Shown: piece after piece, positions 20,856 to 30,500 of the stretch | Layout of the letters: every line of letters starts with the position of its first letter | Numbering within the stretch: the stretch's first letter is position 1 | Translations under genes and position numbers: made by a program | The notes under the pieces: model-generated | Database searches by the model: none | Told to the model about the DNA's origin: nothing | Seen by the model: only the letters and a program-made list of their open reading frames with translations | Assembly: GCF_016592555.1 (NCBI RefSeq) | Contig: NZ_AP014546.1 | Span: 2,366,501-2,430,500, forward strand | Origin: Neptunomonas japonica JAMM 1380 | Lineage (GTDB): Bacteria; Pseudomonadota; Gammaproteobacteria; Pseudomonadales; Balneatricaceae | Direction of reading: 5' to 3' | Length of the DNA: 64,000 bases

Positions 20856-20965
20856 AGTCTACTGTTCCTATCTATTGCTGGATGCTGTTCACCAGCACCA
20901 CTTAAAAATCAGGTATAAACAAAGGGCAAAATTATACCTGAATTAACGCAACGTTACAGTGACTA

Positions 20966-21421
20966 CTAGCTCATATTTTCATTCAAGACAAAGGATACCT
21001 CTTGCGTGATCATCGATTTGATACGTGAATGTATTTTATCAATCTTTTCTTGCGTATAAGGAACCGCTGGATGCTTACCCCAGACCGGCCCAGGCCATGC
21101 AAGGTCGCCCTCATGGCGGGCAACATGATGGATATGCAGTTGCGGTACCATATTCCCCAAGTTGGCTATATTCATTTTTCTTGCACTAAAGCTATCTGCC
21201 ATAATTTCAGCAACCATCGAAGATTCATCAATAAGCTGATACTGCTCTTCTTTGGATAAATGATATATTTCAGTAGCACCAACTCTGCGTGGTACTAATA
21301 TAAACCACGGATAGTTTGAATCATTCATCAACAAGAGGCGACATAGCGGAAAATCACCCATGACAATACAATCATTAGCGAGGCGTGTGTCGAGTTCAAA
21401 CTCAAGTTCTAATTCATCCAT
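20966..21421 (-). CDS. HIT-family nucleotide-binding protein
   Basis: A 151-residue histidine-triad protein, probably a nucleotidyl hydrolase or transferase of unknown substrate. The triad is QLHIHHVARHEGD, a slightly degenerate HxHxHxx motif typical of the proteobacterial subfamily. The preceding PWFILVPRRVGATEIYHLSKEEQYQL is the family's N-terminal strand-helix unit. AGGGG lies about seven bases before the ATG. It is divergent from the COG3146 gene. Confidence 0.88.
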   Translation of the reverse strand: MDELELEFELDTRLANDCIVMGDFPLCRLLLMNDSNYPWFILVPRRVGATEIYHLSKEEQYQLIDESSMVAEIMADSFSARKMNIANLGNMVPQLHIHHVARHEGDLAWPGPVWGKHPAVPYTQEKIDKIHSRIKSMITQEVSFVLNENMS

Positions 21422-21487
21422 TGCAATCCCCTTAATAAAATCGCTAAATTACATTGAAAATAGTCACTCTTAACAACAGTATAAAGC

Positions 21488-22624
21488 ATGACATATCGAT
21501 TTGATCTATCCAAAAGCATTACTGATATCGGCCCAGTTGATTGGGAGCGCCTTGCTGGCAGAGCCCACCCCTTTATGCGTTATGAGTTCCTTGAAGCATT
21601 AGAGTCCAGTGGCGCTGTATCAGTTCAAACAGGCTGGCAACCTCTTCATCTTCGTTTGTTCGAAGACGATGAGTGTATTCTAATTCTCCCTATGTATTTG
21701 AAAAACCACTCTTATGGAGAATATGTTTTTGACTGGGCATGGGCCGATGCCTATGAACGCCATGGGTTAGATTATTATCCAAAACTTGTTACGTCTATCC
21801 CTTTTACGCCAGCTACCGGTCCTCGCATCGCTACCAACAAACCACTTGCTGAGGTACTCCCCCTATTAAGCCAAATTATTCAACAAGTGTGCGCTGAAAG
21901 AGGAATTTCGTCATGGCATGGCCTTTTCTTTGAAGGCAAGCAACATCAGCACATGAAAGCCCAAAATTTTGAATGCAGGTTAGGCACCCAATATCACTGG
22001 TTTAACAAAGACTATCAGAGTTTTGAGCATTTCTTAGAAAGCTTTAACTCTCGCAAGAGAAAAAGTATTAAACGTGAAAGACAAAAAATCGCAGAGCACG
22101 ACGTAACTATTCAGTGTATTGAAGGTAGTGATATCACAGAATCACTATTAAACACCTTTTATCACTGCTATCACCTAACGCACTTAAAACGCGGCAGAAA
22201 GGGATACCTTACTCAAGAGTTCTTTAGCAATTTATTACAAACCATGCCCGAACAGATAGTATTGTTTGCCGCACAATATCAGTCTAAATATGTTGCAACC
22301 GCACTATGCTTTAAAGACAACCACACACTTTATGGGCGCTATTGGGGATGCATTGAAGAGTTTCACAGCCTGCATTTTGAGACCTGCTTTTACACAGGTA
22401 TAGAGTATTGCATTCAACATGGCCTACAAAGGTTTGACCCAGGTGCGCAAGGAGAGCATAAGATACAACGAGGGTTTGAGCCCATAGAAACTTGGTCTTC
22501 TCATTACATCAGCAACCCCTCATTCAAACAGGCAATTGTTCAATTTTTAAAGGAAGAAGAGACTCTCATGAGGACACAGATGAACGAGCTATCCAAAGGC
22601 TTACCATTTAGAAAGGGGGAATAA
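21488..22624 (+). CDS. COG3146/DUF482 GNAT-like N-acyltransferase
   Basis: A 378-residue cytoplasmic protein of the DUF482 family, distantly related to FemAB/GNAT peptidyl or acyl transferases. Family signatures visible are HPFMRYEFLEALESSGAV, LPMYLKNHSYGEYVFDWAWA and YYPKLVTSIPFTPATGPR. Later parts match the same family: LFFEG, FNSRKRKSIKRERQKI, GRYWGCIEEFHSLHFETCFY and RFDPGAQGEHKIQRGFEP. Its physiological substrate has not been firmly established. It is divergent from the HIT gene and ends ahead of a terminator shared with the signalling island. Confidence 0.9.
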   Translation: MTYRFDLSKSITDIGPVDWERLAGRAHPFMRYEFLEALESSGAVSVQTGWQPLHLRLFEDDECILILPMYLKNHSYGEYVFDWAWADAYERHGLDYYPKLVTSIPFTPATGPRIATNKPLAEVLPLLSQIIQQVCAERGISSWHGLFFEGKQHQHMKAQNFECRLGTQYHWFNKDYQSFEHFLESFNSRKRKSIKRERQKIAEHDVTIQCIEGSDITESLLNTFYHCYHLTHLKRGRKGYLTQEFFSNLLQTMPEQIVLFAAQYQSKYVATALCFKDNHTLYGRYWGCIEEFHSLHFETCFYTGIEYCIQHGLQRFDPGAQGEHKIQRGFEPIETWSSHYISNPSFKQAIVQFLKEEETLMRTQMNELSKGLPFRKGE

Positions 22625-22664
22625 TTCTCTTCGTAGCTCCTTTATAATTTCACTCGTAACGACA

Positions 22665-22690
22665 GTAAAAGAAGCCGTTGAGCACGGCTT
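22665..22690 (-). terminator. probable terminator at the end of the signalling island
   Basis: Stem AAGCCGT / ACGGCTT with a 5-nt loop. On the minus strand it is followed by CTTTTACT, so it fits termination after the receiver-GGDEF-EAL gene. Confidence 0.6.
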
Positions 22691-22720
22691 AAAATTCATA
22701 AATTAAGACGCACCAAGCGA

Positions 22721-24502
22721 TTAACGGTGTCGCTCATAAAATGTCTTAAAGGCATCAACTTCAAGCGGTCTTGCAAAGTGATACCCCTGAAACAAATCAC
22801 AACCTGCTATTGCCAAATAATCCGCCTGATCTTGATTTTCTACACCTTCTGCAACCACTAAAAAATTGAGCTTCTTAGCCATAGTAATAATGGCAGAAGT
22901 AATCGCCTGATCACCTTTATTGCCAGGAAGCCCATCCACAAAAGCTTTATCAATCTTAAGCTCATCTAACGGAAAGCTTTTTAAGTAACTAAGGGAAGAA
23001 TAACCTGTACCAAAATCATCTACGGAGACCTTCAGGCCTAAAGCTTGAAGCTGCTTGAGAGTTGTATGTGTTTTATCAATATCACTCATTGCCAAGCTTT
23101 CAGTCATCTCAATCACCACTGATGCAGGATGAACCTTGGTCTCTTGAAGGCACTGGCCAACAAATTGCACAAAATTATCTGAGCTAAATTGCTGGCTCGA
23201 TACATTAATTGAGATTGATACATCACTCATCCCTTGTTGTTGCCAGCTGGCCGCTTGACGGCAAGCGCTTAATAACACCCAAGAACCAATCTCTTCCATT
23301 AACCCACTTTGCTCTGCAATAGGCACAAAAACAGCAGGAGATACAAAATTTTTATCCGGACGCGCCCACCGCAATAATGTCTCCGCTCCTTTAACTTGAC
23401 CTGTAAACGCATCAACTTGTGGCTGAAACACCAAGTAAAACTCTTTTTCTTTAATTGCTTTTGTTAAGTCTTGTTGCATCTGCAGACGTTCCTGCAGATG
23501 CTGGTTTGCTTCTTTTGAATAAAACTGTAATTGACCTGTTGTTTCATCATGTGAGTGATGAGCCGCATAACTAGCATTTTTCAAGACGATATCAGCATCA
23601 TCTCCATCACGCTGACTCATAGCGATTCCCAAACTAATGCTGATATATAAACTGTGTTTATCAATAGTAAAGGGATCTTCAAACGTTTTTATTAAACGTT
23701 CCGCTATGTATGAAAGCTCATCATCAGATAATTCATAACTCAGTAAAATAGAAAATTCATCACCAGAGACCTTAGAAATTATCTTTAATGGATCCTGGTT
23801 GTGTAAAGTACCACTCATCTTCAATGCACTTAAGCAACGCTGTAACCGAATAGCCGACTCTCTTAATACATCATCCCCCACCTTGGGGCCGTAACTATCA
23901 TTAATTGCTTTAAATGTATTTAAATGTATTACGATAACTGCCAGTTGCTCATTACCAACTTGTGATGCATCAACTGCTATCGTTAAGCGCTCCAAGAAAA
24001 GTTTACGATTAGGCAAGCCTGTTAAGGCATCATAATATGCTAATTGATCTTGGTAAGCCTTAACTGTAAGTATGTTCCTAACCCTGAGCACCAGTTCACT
24101 AGGATCAACCGGTTTAGCTAAAAAATCAGTCGCGCCTAACTCAAGCGCTTTTAACTTTGTAGCCCCATCACTTGATGATGTAAGAACAATAATTGGAAGA
24201 TGTTTTGTTTGCTCCATACCCCTCAGAGCTTCTAATACCATAAACCCGGTTACATCTGGCATTACTAAATCAAGCAGTAGTACATCAGGCTTTCGCTTAG
24301 TCACTAAATCGACTGCACATTTCGAATCACTTTGGCCTAGAAAATCCCCATAACCAGCATCTTCAAGAAAAGCTTGTATCAGGTCAATCATGATAGGTTC
24401 ATCATCGACCATCATGATTAGAGAATCTGTCAAAACTTCATTTTCACTCACATCAAGAACATCCGAATTAAACTCTCTACTTCCCAAACAAATTTCATTC
24501 AA
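22721..24502 (-). CDS. receiver-GGDEF-EAL response regulator
   Basis: A 593-residue cytoplasmic response regulator. The receiver (about residues 28-150) has acidic pocket VDDEP, phospho-acceptor Asp78 in LLLDLVMPD and Lys in LAKPVDP. The GGDEF domain (about 155-320) starts YYDALTGLPNRKLF but reads VSGDEFSILL, so the first Gly of the motif is Ser; cyclase activity is doubtful. The EAL domain has ETLLRWARP in place of EALLRW, plus INVSSQQF, DDFGTGYSSLSYL and KIDKAFVDG, so phosphodiesterase activity is plausible. The start is TTG at 24502 with a weak GGGA site; Met30/Met31 are alternatives. It is the likely partner of the neighbouring double-Hpt kinase. Confidence 0.93.
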   Translation of the reverse strand: MNEICLGSREFNSDVLDVSENEVLTDSLIMMVDDEPIMIDLIQAFLEDAGYGDFLGQSDSKCAVDLVTKRKPDVLLLDLVMPDVTGFMVLEALRGMEQTKHLPIIVLTSSSDGATKLKALELGATDFLAKPVDPSELVLRVRNILTVKAYQDQLAYYDALTGLPNRKLFLERLTIAVDASQVGNEQLAVIVIHLNTFKAINDSYGPKVGDDVLRESAIRLQRCLSALKMSGTLHNQDPLKIISKVSGDEFSILLSYELSDDELSYIAERLIKTFEDPFTIDKHSLYISISLGIAMSQRDGDDADIVLKNASYAAHHSHDETTGQLQFYSKEANQHLQERLQMQQDLTKAIKEKEFYLVFQPQVDAFTGQVKGAETLLRWARPDKNFVSPAVFVPIAEQSGLMEEIGSWVLLSACRQAASWQQQGMSDVSISINVSSQQFSSDNFVQFVGQCLQETKVHPASVVIEMTESLAMSDIDKTHTTLKQLQALGLKVSVDDFGTGYSSLSYLKSFPLDELKIDKAFVDGLPGNKGDQAITSAIITMAKKLNFLVVAEGVENQDQADYLAIAGCDLFQGYHFARPLEVDAFKTFYERHR

Positions 24503-24629
24503 TCTGTCCCGCCATTTATTAACTTAAGTGTAAGACACTTTTAACGCAGTTCAAGCCACCTTCTCAGAAAACTACTTAATATTGATAGAGAACAAACTAA
24601 ATTAATGAGTCGTAGCAAGGTTAGGTAAA

Positions 24630-27590
24630 TTACTCGTCACTTTGAATACTCTCGACTGCTGTAAAGAGATTCGGATTAACATTTTCAACCCGGAGAATAA
24701 GCGACCTAATTTGGGCATAGCTTTCTTCAACTGAAGTTTGATCATGCCGTTTAGCCGCGTCTTCAAGCGCCATCGCAGGCTCGGTCAAATCAGCAAAACC
24801 CACGCTACCAGCGGATCCTTTTAACCAATGTGATAACTTGCCGAGCTCGTCATAATTGCGGTTATAGACAGCCTTATCAATTTCAAGAGACTGCTCTTCT
24901 AAGCGAGTAATAAAGCGATCTACGATTTTTTGGTATTTAGGGTTATTTTCAACCAATGACGAACGTATAGCCCCTTTATCAATAGATTCTAACTGCAATT
25001 TTTCCTGAGCTACTCTCTTTTTAACTCCTGTATTATCAGGATTTTCTGTCATATCATTTGAAGATTCGAGTCCTAAAAGAGCTCGCTGATAAAGCTGTTC
25101 AACATTAGATAATTGATTTTCAGCCTTTTCTTTATTTCTTGCTTTTGCCGCATCTTCAAGTTCTTTTGCTACCTCAGTAAAGTCATCAAAACCAACACTG
25201 CCAGCAGACCCTTTAAGCCAGTGCGCCAAATCTGATAGGCCAGAAAAATCATCTTCTTTTAAAGCTTGTTTCATCTGGACAAGCTGCAATTCAAGTTTAG
25301 TAATAAAACGTTTAACAATACCTATAAATTTTTTGTTAGCTGCTAAAGAGGATACGATCGGTTGATAAACCGCACTTTGCTCACTTTCTGGATCAACTAG
25401 TTTTGCTTCATAAGAGAAATCATCAATGCAGGAAGAGTTAAGCGGCTGTGATGGTAGTAATGTCTTTTCAACAACTTTCTCACCACCAAGTAACTCCGCC
25501 AATAGCTGGACAAGCGCTTCTATATTGATTGGCTTAGTCATATAGTGGCTATAACCCGCTTCGATACAACGTTTTTCTATTCCTTTCATGGCGTGTGCCG
25601 TCAATGCAACAACAGACTGCTTTAAACCCATTTTGCGCATTTCACTAACCGCAGAATAGCCGTCCATGACAGGCATTTGTACATCCATTAAAATCACATC
25701 AAAGTTATGTTGTAACGCTTTTTCTAGCCCATCTTGACCATGAACAGCCGTTGTCACATTTATACCTAGGTCTTCTAATACTAGTTTTAGTAACTCTCTA
25801 TTTTCATTTCCATCATCAACGACAAGAATGTCAGCTACTGGGAGCCTCCACTTAATGACATCGCTCGACTCCTCATGCTCCAGCTCAAACAGTAAGTCAT
25901 CAGGTGTTAACCATGCCGTTCCCACTGTATCTTCCAAGTCTAAAATTAATGAGAAAGTACTCCCTTGGCCATAATCACTACTTGCAAGAATATCGCCACC
26001 CAATGCATTAGCAAATTTATGACTAATAGAAAGCCCTAGCCCTGTTCCACCAAAGCGTCTCGTAATTGAGCTATCAGCCTGCACGAACGGGTCAAATACA
26101 GAGCTAACTTGTTGTTCCGTCATACCAATACCGGTATCAATGATTTCTACTATCAATTGAGGGTTTGTACGATCCGGAACTGAAACACGAACAGTAATTG
26201 AGCCTTGCTCAGTAAACTTAATCGAATTACCAATCAAGTTAGTAAGAATTTGTCTCACTCTTCCTGGGTCTGTTTTTATCTCTTCTGGTAACGCCGTTCG
26301 CGTTTCAAACTTAAGTTCAAGATCCTTCTCGTCCGCTTTGACTTTCATAGCCTGCATGACCTGCTGAATTAATTGAACAGGCTTGCAATCTATTATTTCA
26401 ACATCTAAATGACCTGCTTCTACCTTGGATAGATCTAGAATATCGTTGATCAGATCCAACAAATGCTGCCCGCTAGAGGAAATAGTATTTAAATGCTTAC
26501 GTTGATCTGGCTGCAAACCTCCACGATCACGACGTAACAGCTCGGTGAATCCTAAAATAGCATTCATGGGTGTGCGAATTTCATGACTCATATTTGCCAG
26601 AAATTCACTCTTAGCTTGATTGGCCATTTCGGCCTCTTCTTTTGAGCGCCTTAACTCAATATCTTTCTCTTCTAAAGCGGTGACATCATCCAAACTAACA
26701 AGCACACCACCGACCTTTCCGCCAGGAAGCAGAACAGGAGAGCAGTTAACCATAAATGATTTATTGAGTTTATTAGGTAGTTGCAAGCGAACAATATGGT
26801 TAGTGATCGGTTCACCATTTTCCATCGCGATTTTCCATGGGTATTTATCGACAGAGGCATCATTATTATTATCCAGCCATGGAAAAGTTGATGCCTTGAG
26901 ACCAACCAGCTTTTCAGCAGGACGACCCACTAACGTAGAAAATGCTTGATTTGCCAATACAATGTTTTGTTTGATATCCATCACTAAAAGACTTTCAGCC
27001 ATGGTATCAAGCGCCGATCGAACCCTGTCAGGTACCGCTTGAGACGGGTCTAATTGCTTTAACATTCGCCCTAAATACCAGAAGAAAATAACAAAGCATG
27101 ATGAGCTTAGAAACATGATAAATATAACAACAGGATTGGTTAAATACCCCCAAAGCCCCTGCGCTTCTATTGGAGTGAACCGAAGCTCCACTTGCCCCCA
27201 TTGTTGGTCTCCCTCCCAAACTGGCACAACCACATCCGTATCAGTAGATGCCAAACCTTCAAGGGGCTTCCAATAAGAAGAATGTTCAGCGATATCCGCT
27301 AATAATTTACTATCTCGGCGGCGCACACCAGCAGATAATAAATCGGTATTTCTTTTCACCGTAACTTCTAAAACAGAATGCATTCTGCGAATATCAGAGC
27401 GCGTAATATATAATGAACTATTTACTGCTATTGTTTCTGCGAGCACTATTCGTGCCTCACGCTTTATATTCCCTTCGTTTGGTAACAAGCCTGTCATTGC
27501 AGCCATCAAAACAAGACTCACTATAATACTTGCTTGCCCCAGTGCTATTCTGGCTTTAGAGCTATGTTTTCCGAAAATTCTTTCTAGCAC
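24630..27590 (-). CDS. hybrid histidine kinase with PAS, receiver and two Hpt domains
   Basis: A 986-residue membrane sensor. Helix 1 is at about residues 14-36, a periplasmic segment follows to about 150, and helix 2 lies at about 150-172. A PAS domain (about 190-310) precedes HisKA with His336 in NMSHEIRTPMN, then HATPase (IGNSIKFTEQG, DTGIGM, GTGLGLSI). The receiver has Asp636 in ILMDVQMPVMDG. Two C-terminal Hpt domains carry His790 and His921 in the identical motif HWLKGSAGSVGF. The GTG start has AAGGA eight bases ahead and lies one base after the giant gene's stop, implying translational coupling. A frame-independent promoter for the next regulator could lie in the 127-nt gap downstream. 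Confidence 0.94.
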   Translation of the reverse strand: MLERIFGKHSSKARIALGQASIIVSLVLMAAMTGLLPNEGNIKREARIVLAETIAVNSSLYITRSDIRRMHSVLEVTVKRNTDLLSAGVRRRDSKLLADIAEHSSYWKPLEGLASTDTDVVVPVWEGDQQWGQVELRFTPIEAQGLWGYLTNPVVIFIMFLSSSCFVIFFWYLGRMLKQLDPSQAVPDRVRSALDTMAESLLVMDIKQNIVLANQAFSTLVGRPAEKLVGLKASTFPWLDNNNDASVDKYPWKIAMENGEPITNHIVRLQLPNKLNKSFMVNCSPVLLPGGKVGGVLVSLDDVTALEEKDIELRRSKEEAEMANQAKSEFLANMSHEIRTPMNAILGFTELLRRDRGGLQPDQRKHLNTISSSGQHLLDLINDILDLSKVEAGHLDVEIIDCKPVQLIQQVMQAMKVKADEKDLELKFETRTALPEEIKTDPGRVRQILTNLIGNSIKFTEQGSITVRVSVPDRTNPQLIVEIIDTGIGMTEQQVSSVFDPFVQADSSITRRFGGTGLGLSISHKFANALGGDILASSDYGQGSTFSLILDLEDTVGTAWLTPDDLLFELEHEESSDVIKWRLPVADILVVDDGNENRELLKLVLEDLGINVTTAVHGQDGLEKALQHNFDVILMDVQMPVMDGYSAVSEMRKMGLKQSVVALTAHAMKGIEKRCIEAGYSHYMTKPINIEALVQLLAELLGGEKVVEKTLLPSQPLNSSCIDDFSYEAKLVDPESEQSAVYQPIVSSLAANKKFIGIVKRFITKLELQLVQMKQALKEDDFSGLSDLAHWLKGSAGSVGFDDFTEVAKELEDAAKARNKEKAENQLSNVEQLYQRALLGLESSNDMTENPDNTGVKKRVAQEKLQLESIDKGAIRSSLVENNPKYQKIVDRFITRLEEQSLEIDKAVYNRNYDELGKLSHWLKGSAGSVGFADLTEPAMALEDAAKRHDQTSVEESYAQIRSLILRVENVNPNLFTAVESIQSDE

Positions 27591-27591
27591 G

Positions 27592-30500
27592 TTAAGGATC
27601 CTTACTCATAGACTCATCTTCGGCTGCCTCTTTTTGCACTAACTCTTCAAGTGAGTCTTCTTCATCGTCATATAAATCAGCACCATCCATTTTCGATAAA
27701 ATAGGTAACGGATCCACAAAACGCCAAGCAGGCAAAGAAGTTAGAACACTCGATAACAAAACACCACTTCTTATTAGCCAGGTAACGTAACCGATAGATA
27801 ACCCTGTTGACATTGCAATACCACTACCAACAACCATCTGATCTAGAGACATTTGCTTTTGAAAAGCTTTTTCGGCTTCATCTAAACCGTCCATAAATCC
27901 ACTTGAGTTAACTAACAGAAGCGGGTCTGATAATTGAGCCCAATTAGCTTTAAGATCAGTAACGATAGATGTTTGATTCCCTATTGCTAATGCTAGCGGT
28001 TTAATCACCTGATTAGGTTTAACATCTTCAATAGTAAAGTTAGGTATTTCCGGCTCAACAAACGCTTCTAGCTCTTCAGGTGTTACCGCCACAACCTTTA
28101 CTGCTGGAGCAACCACTGTTTCAATATCAGATATAACATCCTCAACGACCTCTTCAGCCTCCGGATCCTCCACACTTTCAGACAAAACAGGGGCAGTAGC
28201 AGATACCACTACTGTTGGTATAATTTCAATTGGCGTTACATCTACATGTAAGGGCACACTAGATAAACGCTCTGCTACACCGCTCATATCAATGTAACGC
28301 GCTTCAACTGTAATCGTCTGGCCAATATCCACATCCACTAAGGTGTAAGTACTGCCTGTACTGCCGATATCCGTACCGTTTCGCAGCCAGTGGTAGGTTA
28401 TTGTGCCGAGGCCATCTTCATCGGTCAGGGTATCTATGACGCTCAGAACTACATTCTCAGCCGGACTGCCATCCGAGGCAATAGTAATGCTACCGCCTGG
28501 TAGATCATTTGTGTTTGTAATAACCAGACTAAAACCATCCGTGGCTGGGGTGCCGCCATTACCATCATCCGCAATAACGTCTACCGTCAGCGTGCCGACA
28601 TCCGCATTCAACGGTGTGCCGCTGAAGGTACGAGTGGCGTTATCAAAGGTGAGCCAGCTTGGCAGTGCTGCGCCGCTGCTTAAGGTGGCGCTGTAGGTCA
28701 GTGTATCGCTGACATCGACATCACCGAAGCTACCGGCGGCAAAGGTATAGCTGAAGGCCGTGTCTTGCGTGGTATTCTGATCAATGAGGGCATTATTCAG
28801 CGTCGGGTCATTATTAATCGGTTCAAGATTATTACCCATCAGCGTCAAACCATTAATTTCTGTATCACCAGCCACTACCAAGGAAACATCCGAGCCATCA
28901 AACAGTATCTGCGCATCAACATCAGTATCGGGAGCACTATCCTGTTCTGTCGCCTTTACCGTTAACGCGATGATATCTTCTTTTTCACCACTGACTGTGT
29001 TACTACCCGAGGTTCCTACCGTCATATCGGTATTAATGCTAATCAGTAAAGTGCCCTGTGCTAAGGTGGTACCGCCGACGATAAGCTCGGCCTCCAGCAA
29101 CTCCAGTCCTTGTATGTGCTCTGTGTCACTAAGAAAATTGCCACCCAGCAATAAATCCTGACGACCATTGGTGTTGTCATAAGTAGAGATATCCGAGTGC
29201 ACTGCAGGGTCAGAGCGTGCAATCAGGTAGGTCCCGGCGGCGAGGGTAGTATCCACTCCAATAGTGGTTTCTTGCTCAACAATAGTAATAGCATGAATAT
29301 TCGCCGCATTCGTGTCGGGCTTTTTAATGGCATCCTCGAGCAGCATTTCATAGATGCCTGTACTGGAGGTATACACCAGCACATCGGTGTTGTTAACCGT
29401 TAGAGTCCCGCCGGCAAGAGTAGGCACAGTGAAGTCAGAGCCAGCCCGCATAGATAACACTATCTGCCCGGGCTGTAATTCATAAGTCCCTAGCCCTCCT
29501 GCAATGGTGTTGGTATCAACAGTCACCACCGAATTAACATAATGCATGGCACGTACGTTTTGCGGCAGCGAAAACTCCACGTTGAAAGTACCATCGGTGT
29601 TAGCGGAAATACCATTTTCCAATTCTAAATTCAAATCCGGGTTACCAAAAGCAACGATATCATTGCTACCCCAAGTCACTGCACCATCATAGGAGGCATT
29701 TCCGTTAGTGCTTAGCCACAAATCAGCTGTGTTATTGAACACCAATGTTGCAACATTGGCGTTACTGGTGTCGTTCCAAGCTAATGCATAATTAGATAGA
29801 TCCAGCATAGCCAGTGCCGGCATACTCTGATCACCCACATCTGTGACGAATGCGGTCGCGCTACCCTGCAAAGAACCATCTGCATTGATGCGTTGCAAAT
29901 GGATGTCACCACCAGCTAGAGTGGTTTGATAGGCCACCAAAACGTCTCCTGAATCTTGCATGGCGACTGTAGGATTTTGGGCATCAGTCAGTTTTGCCCA
30001 TATAGTAAGGTTGCCATTAGTATAGGCACTGCTGCCGTCTTCGTAGTAAGCACGGGCGTAAATAGCCCCGCTCAACACCTCATCCCGATAAGCAAAGACA
30101 AAGTCGCCTGACGAGTTCGCATCGATACTTAATCCAGAACTGTTGGAAAACAAAGAGTCGATTTGAGTCTTGGCACCTAGCATTGCGCCCGTATTATCGA
30201 AACGCTGGAAGTAAACTTTATTATCATCCTGCTCCCAGGCGACGACGAACTTGCCACCAGTTTGCCAAGCGACGACCGGATCAAATTCAGAAGTGGTTCC
30301 GTCAGTGGCCGTGTGGGCGATAATTTCACTGGCATCAACAGCCGTGCCAGCAGCATCAAAACGACGGAAGAAGACACCATTAGAGTCTGCGGGACCATTA
30401 CCCTGCCATACGACGATAAAATTGCCGGTTGAGTCAACATCAAGGGAAGCGTTGGTTTGAGCACCCATCTGGGTATTTACTCGAAATTCACTACCCGCTG

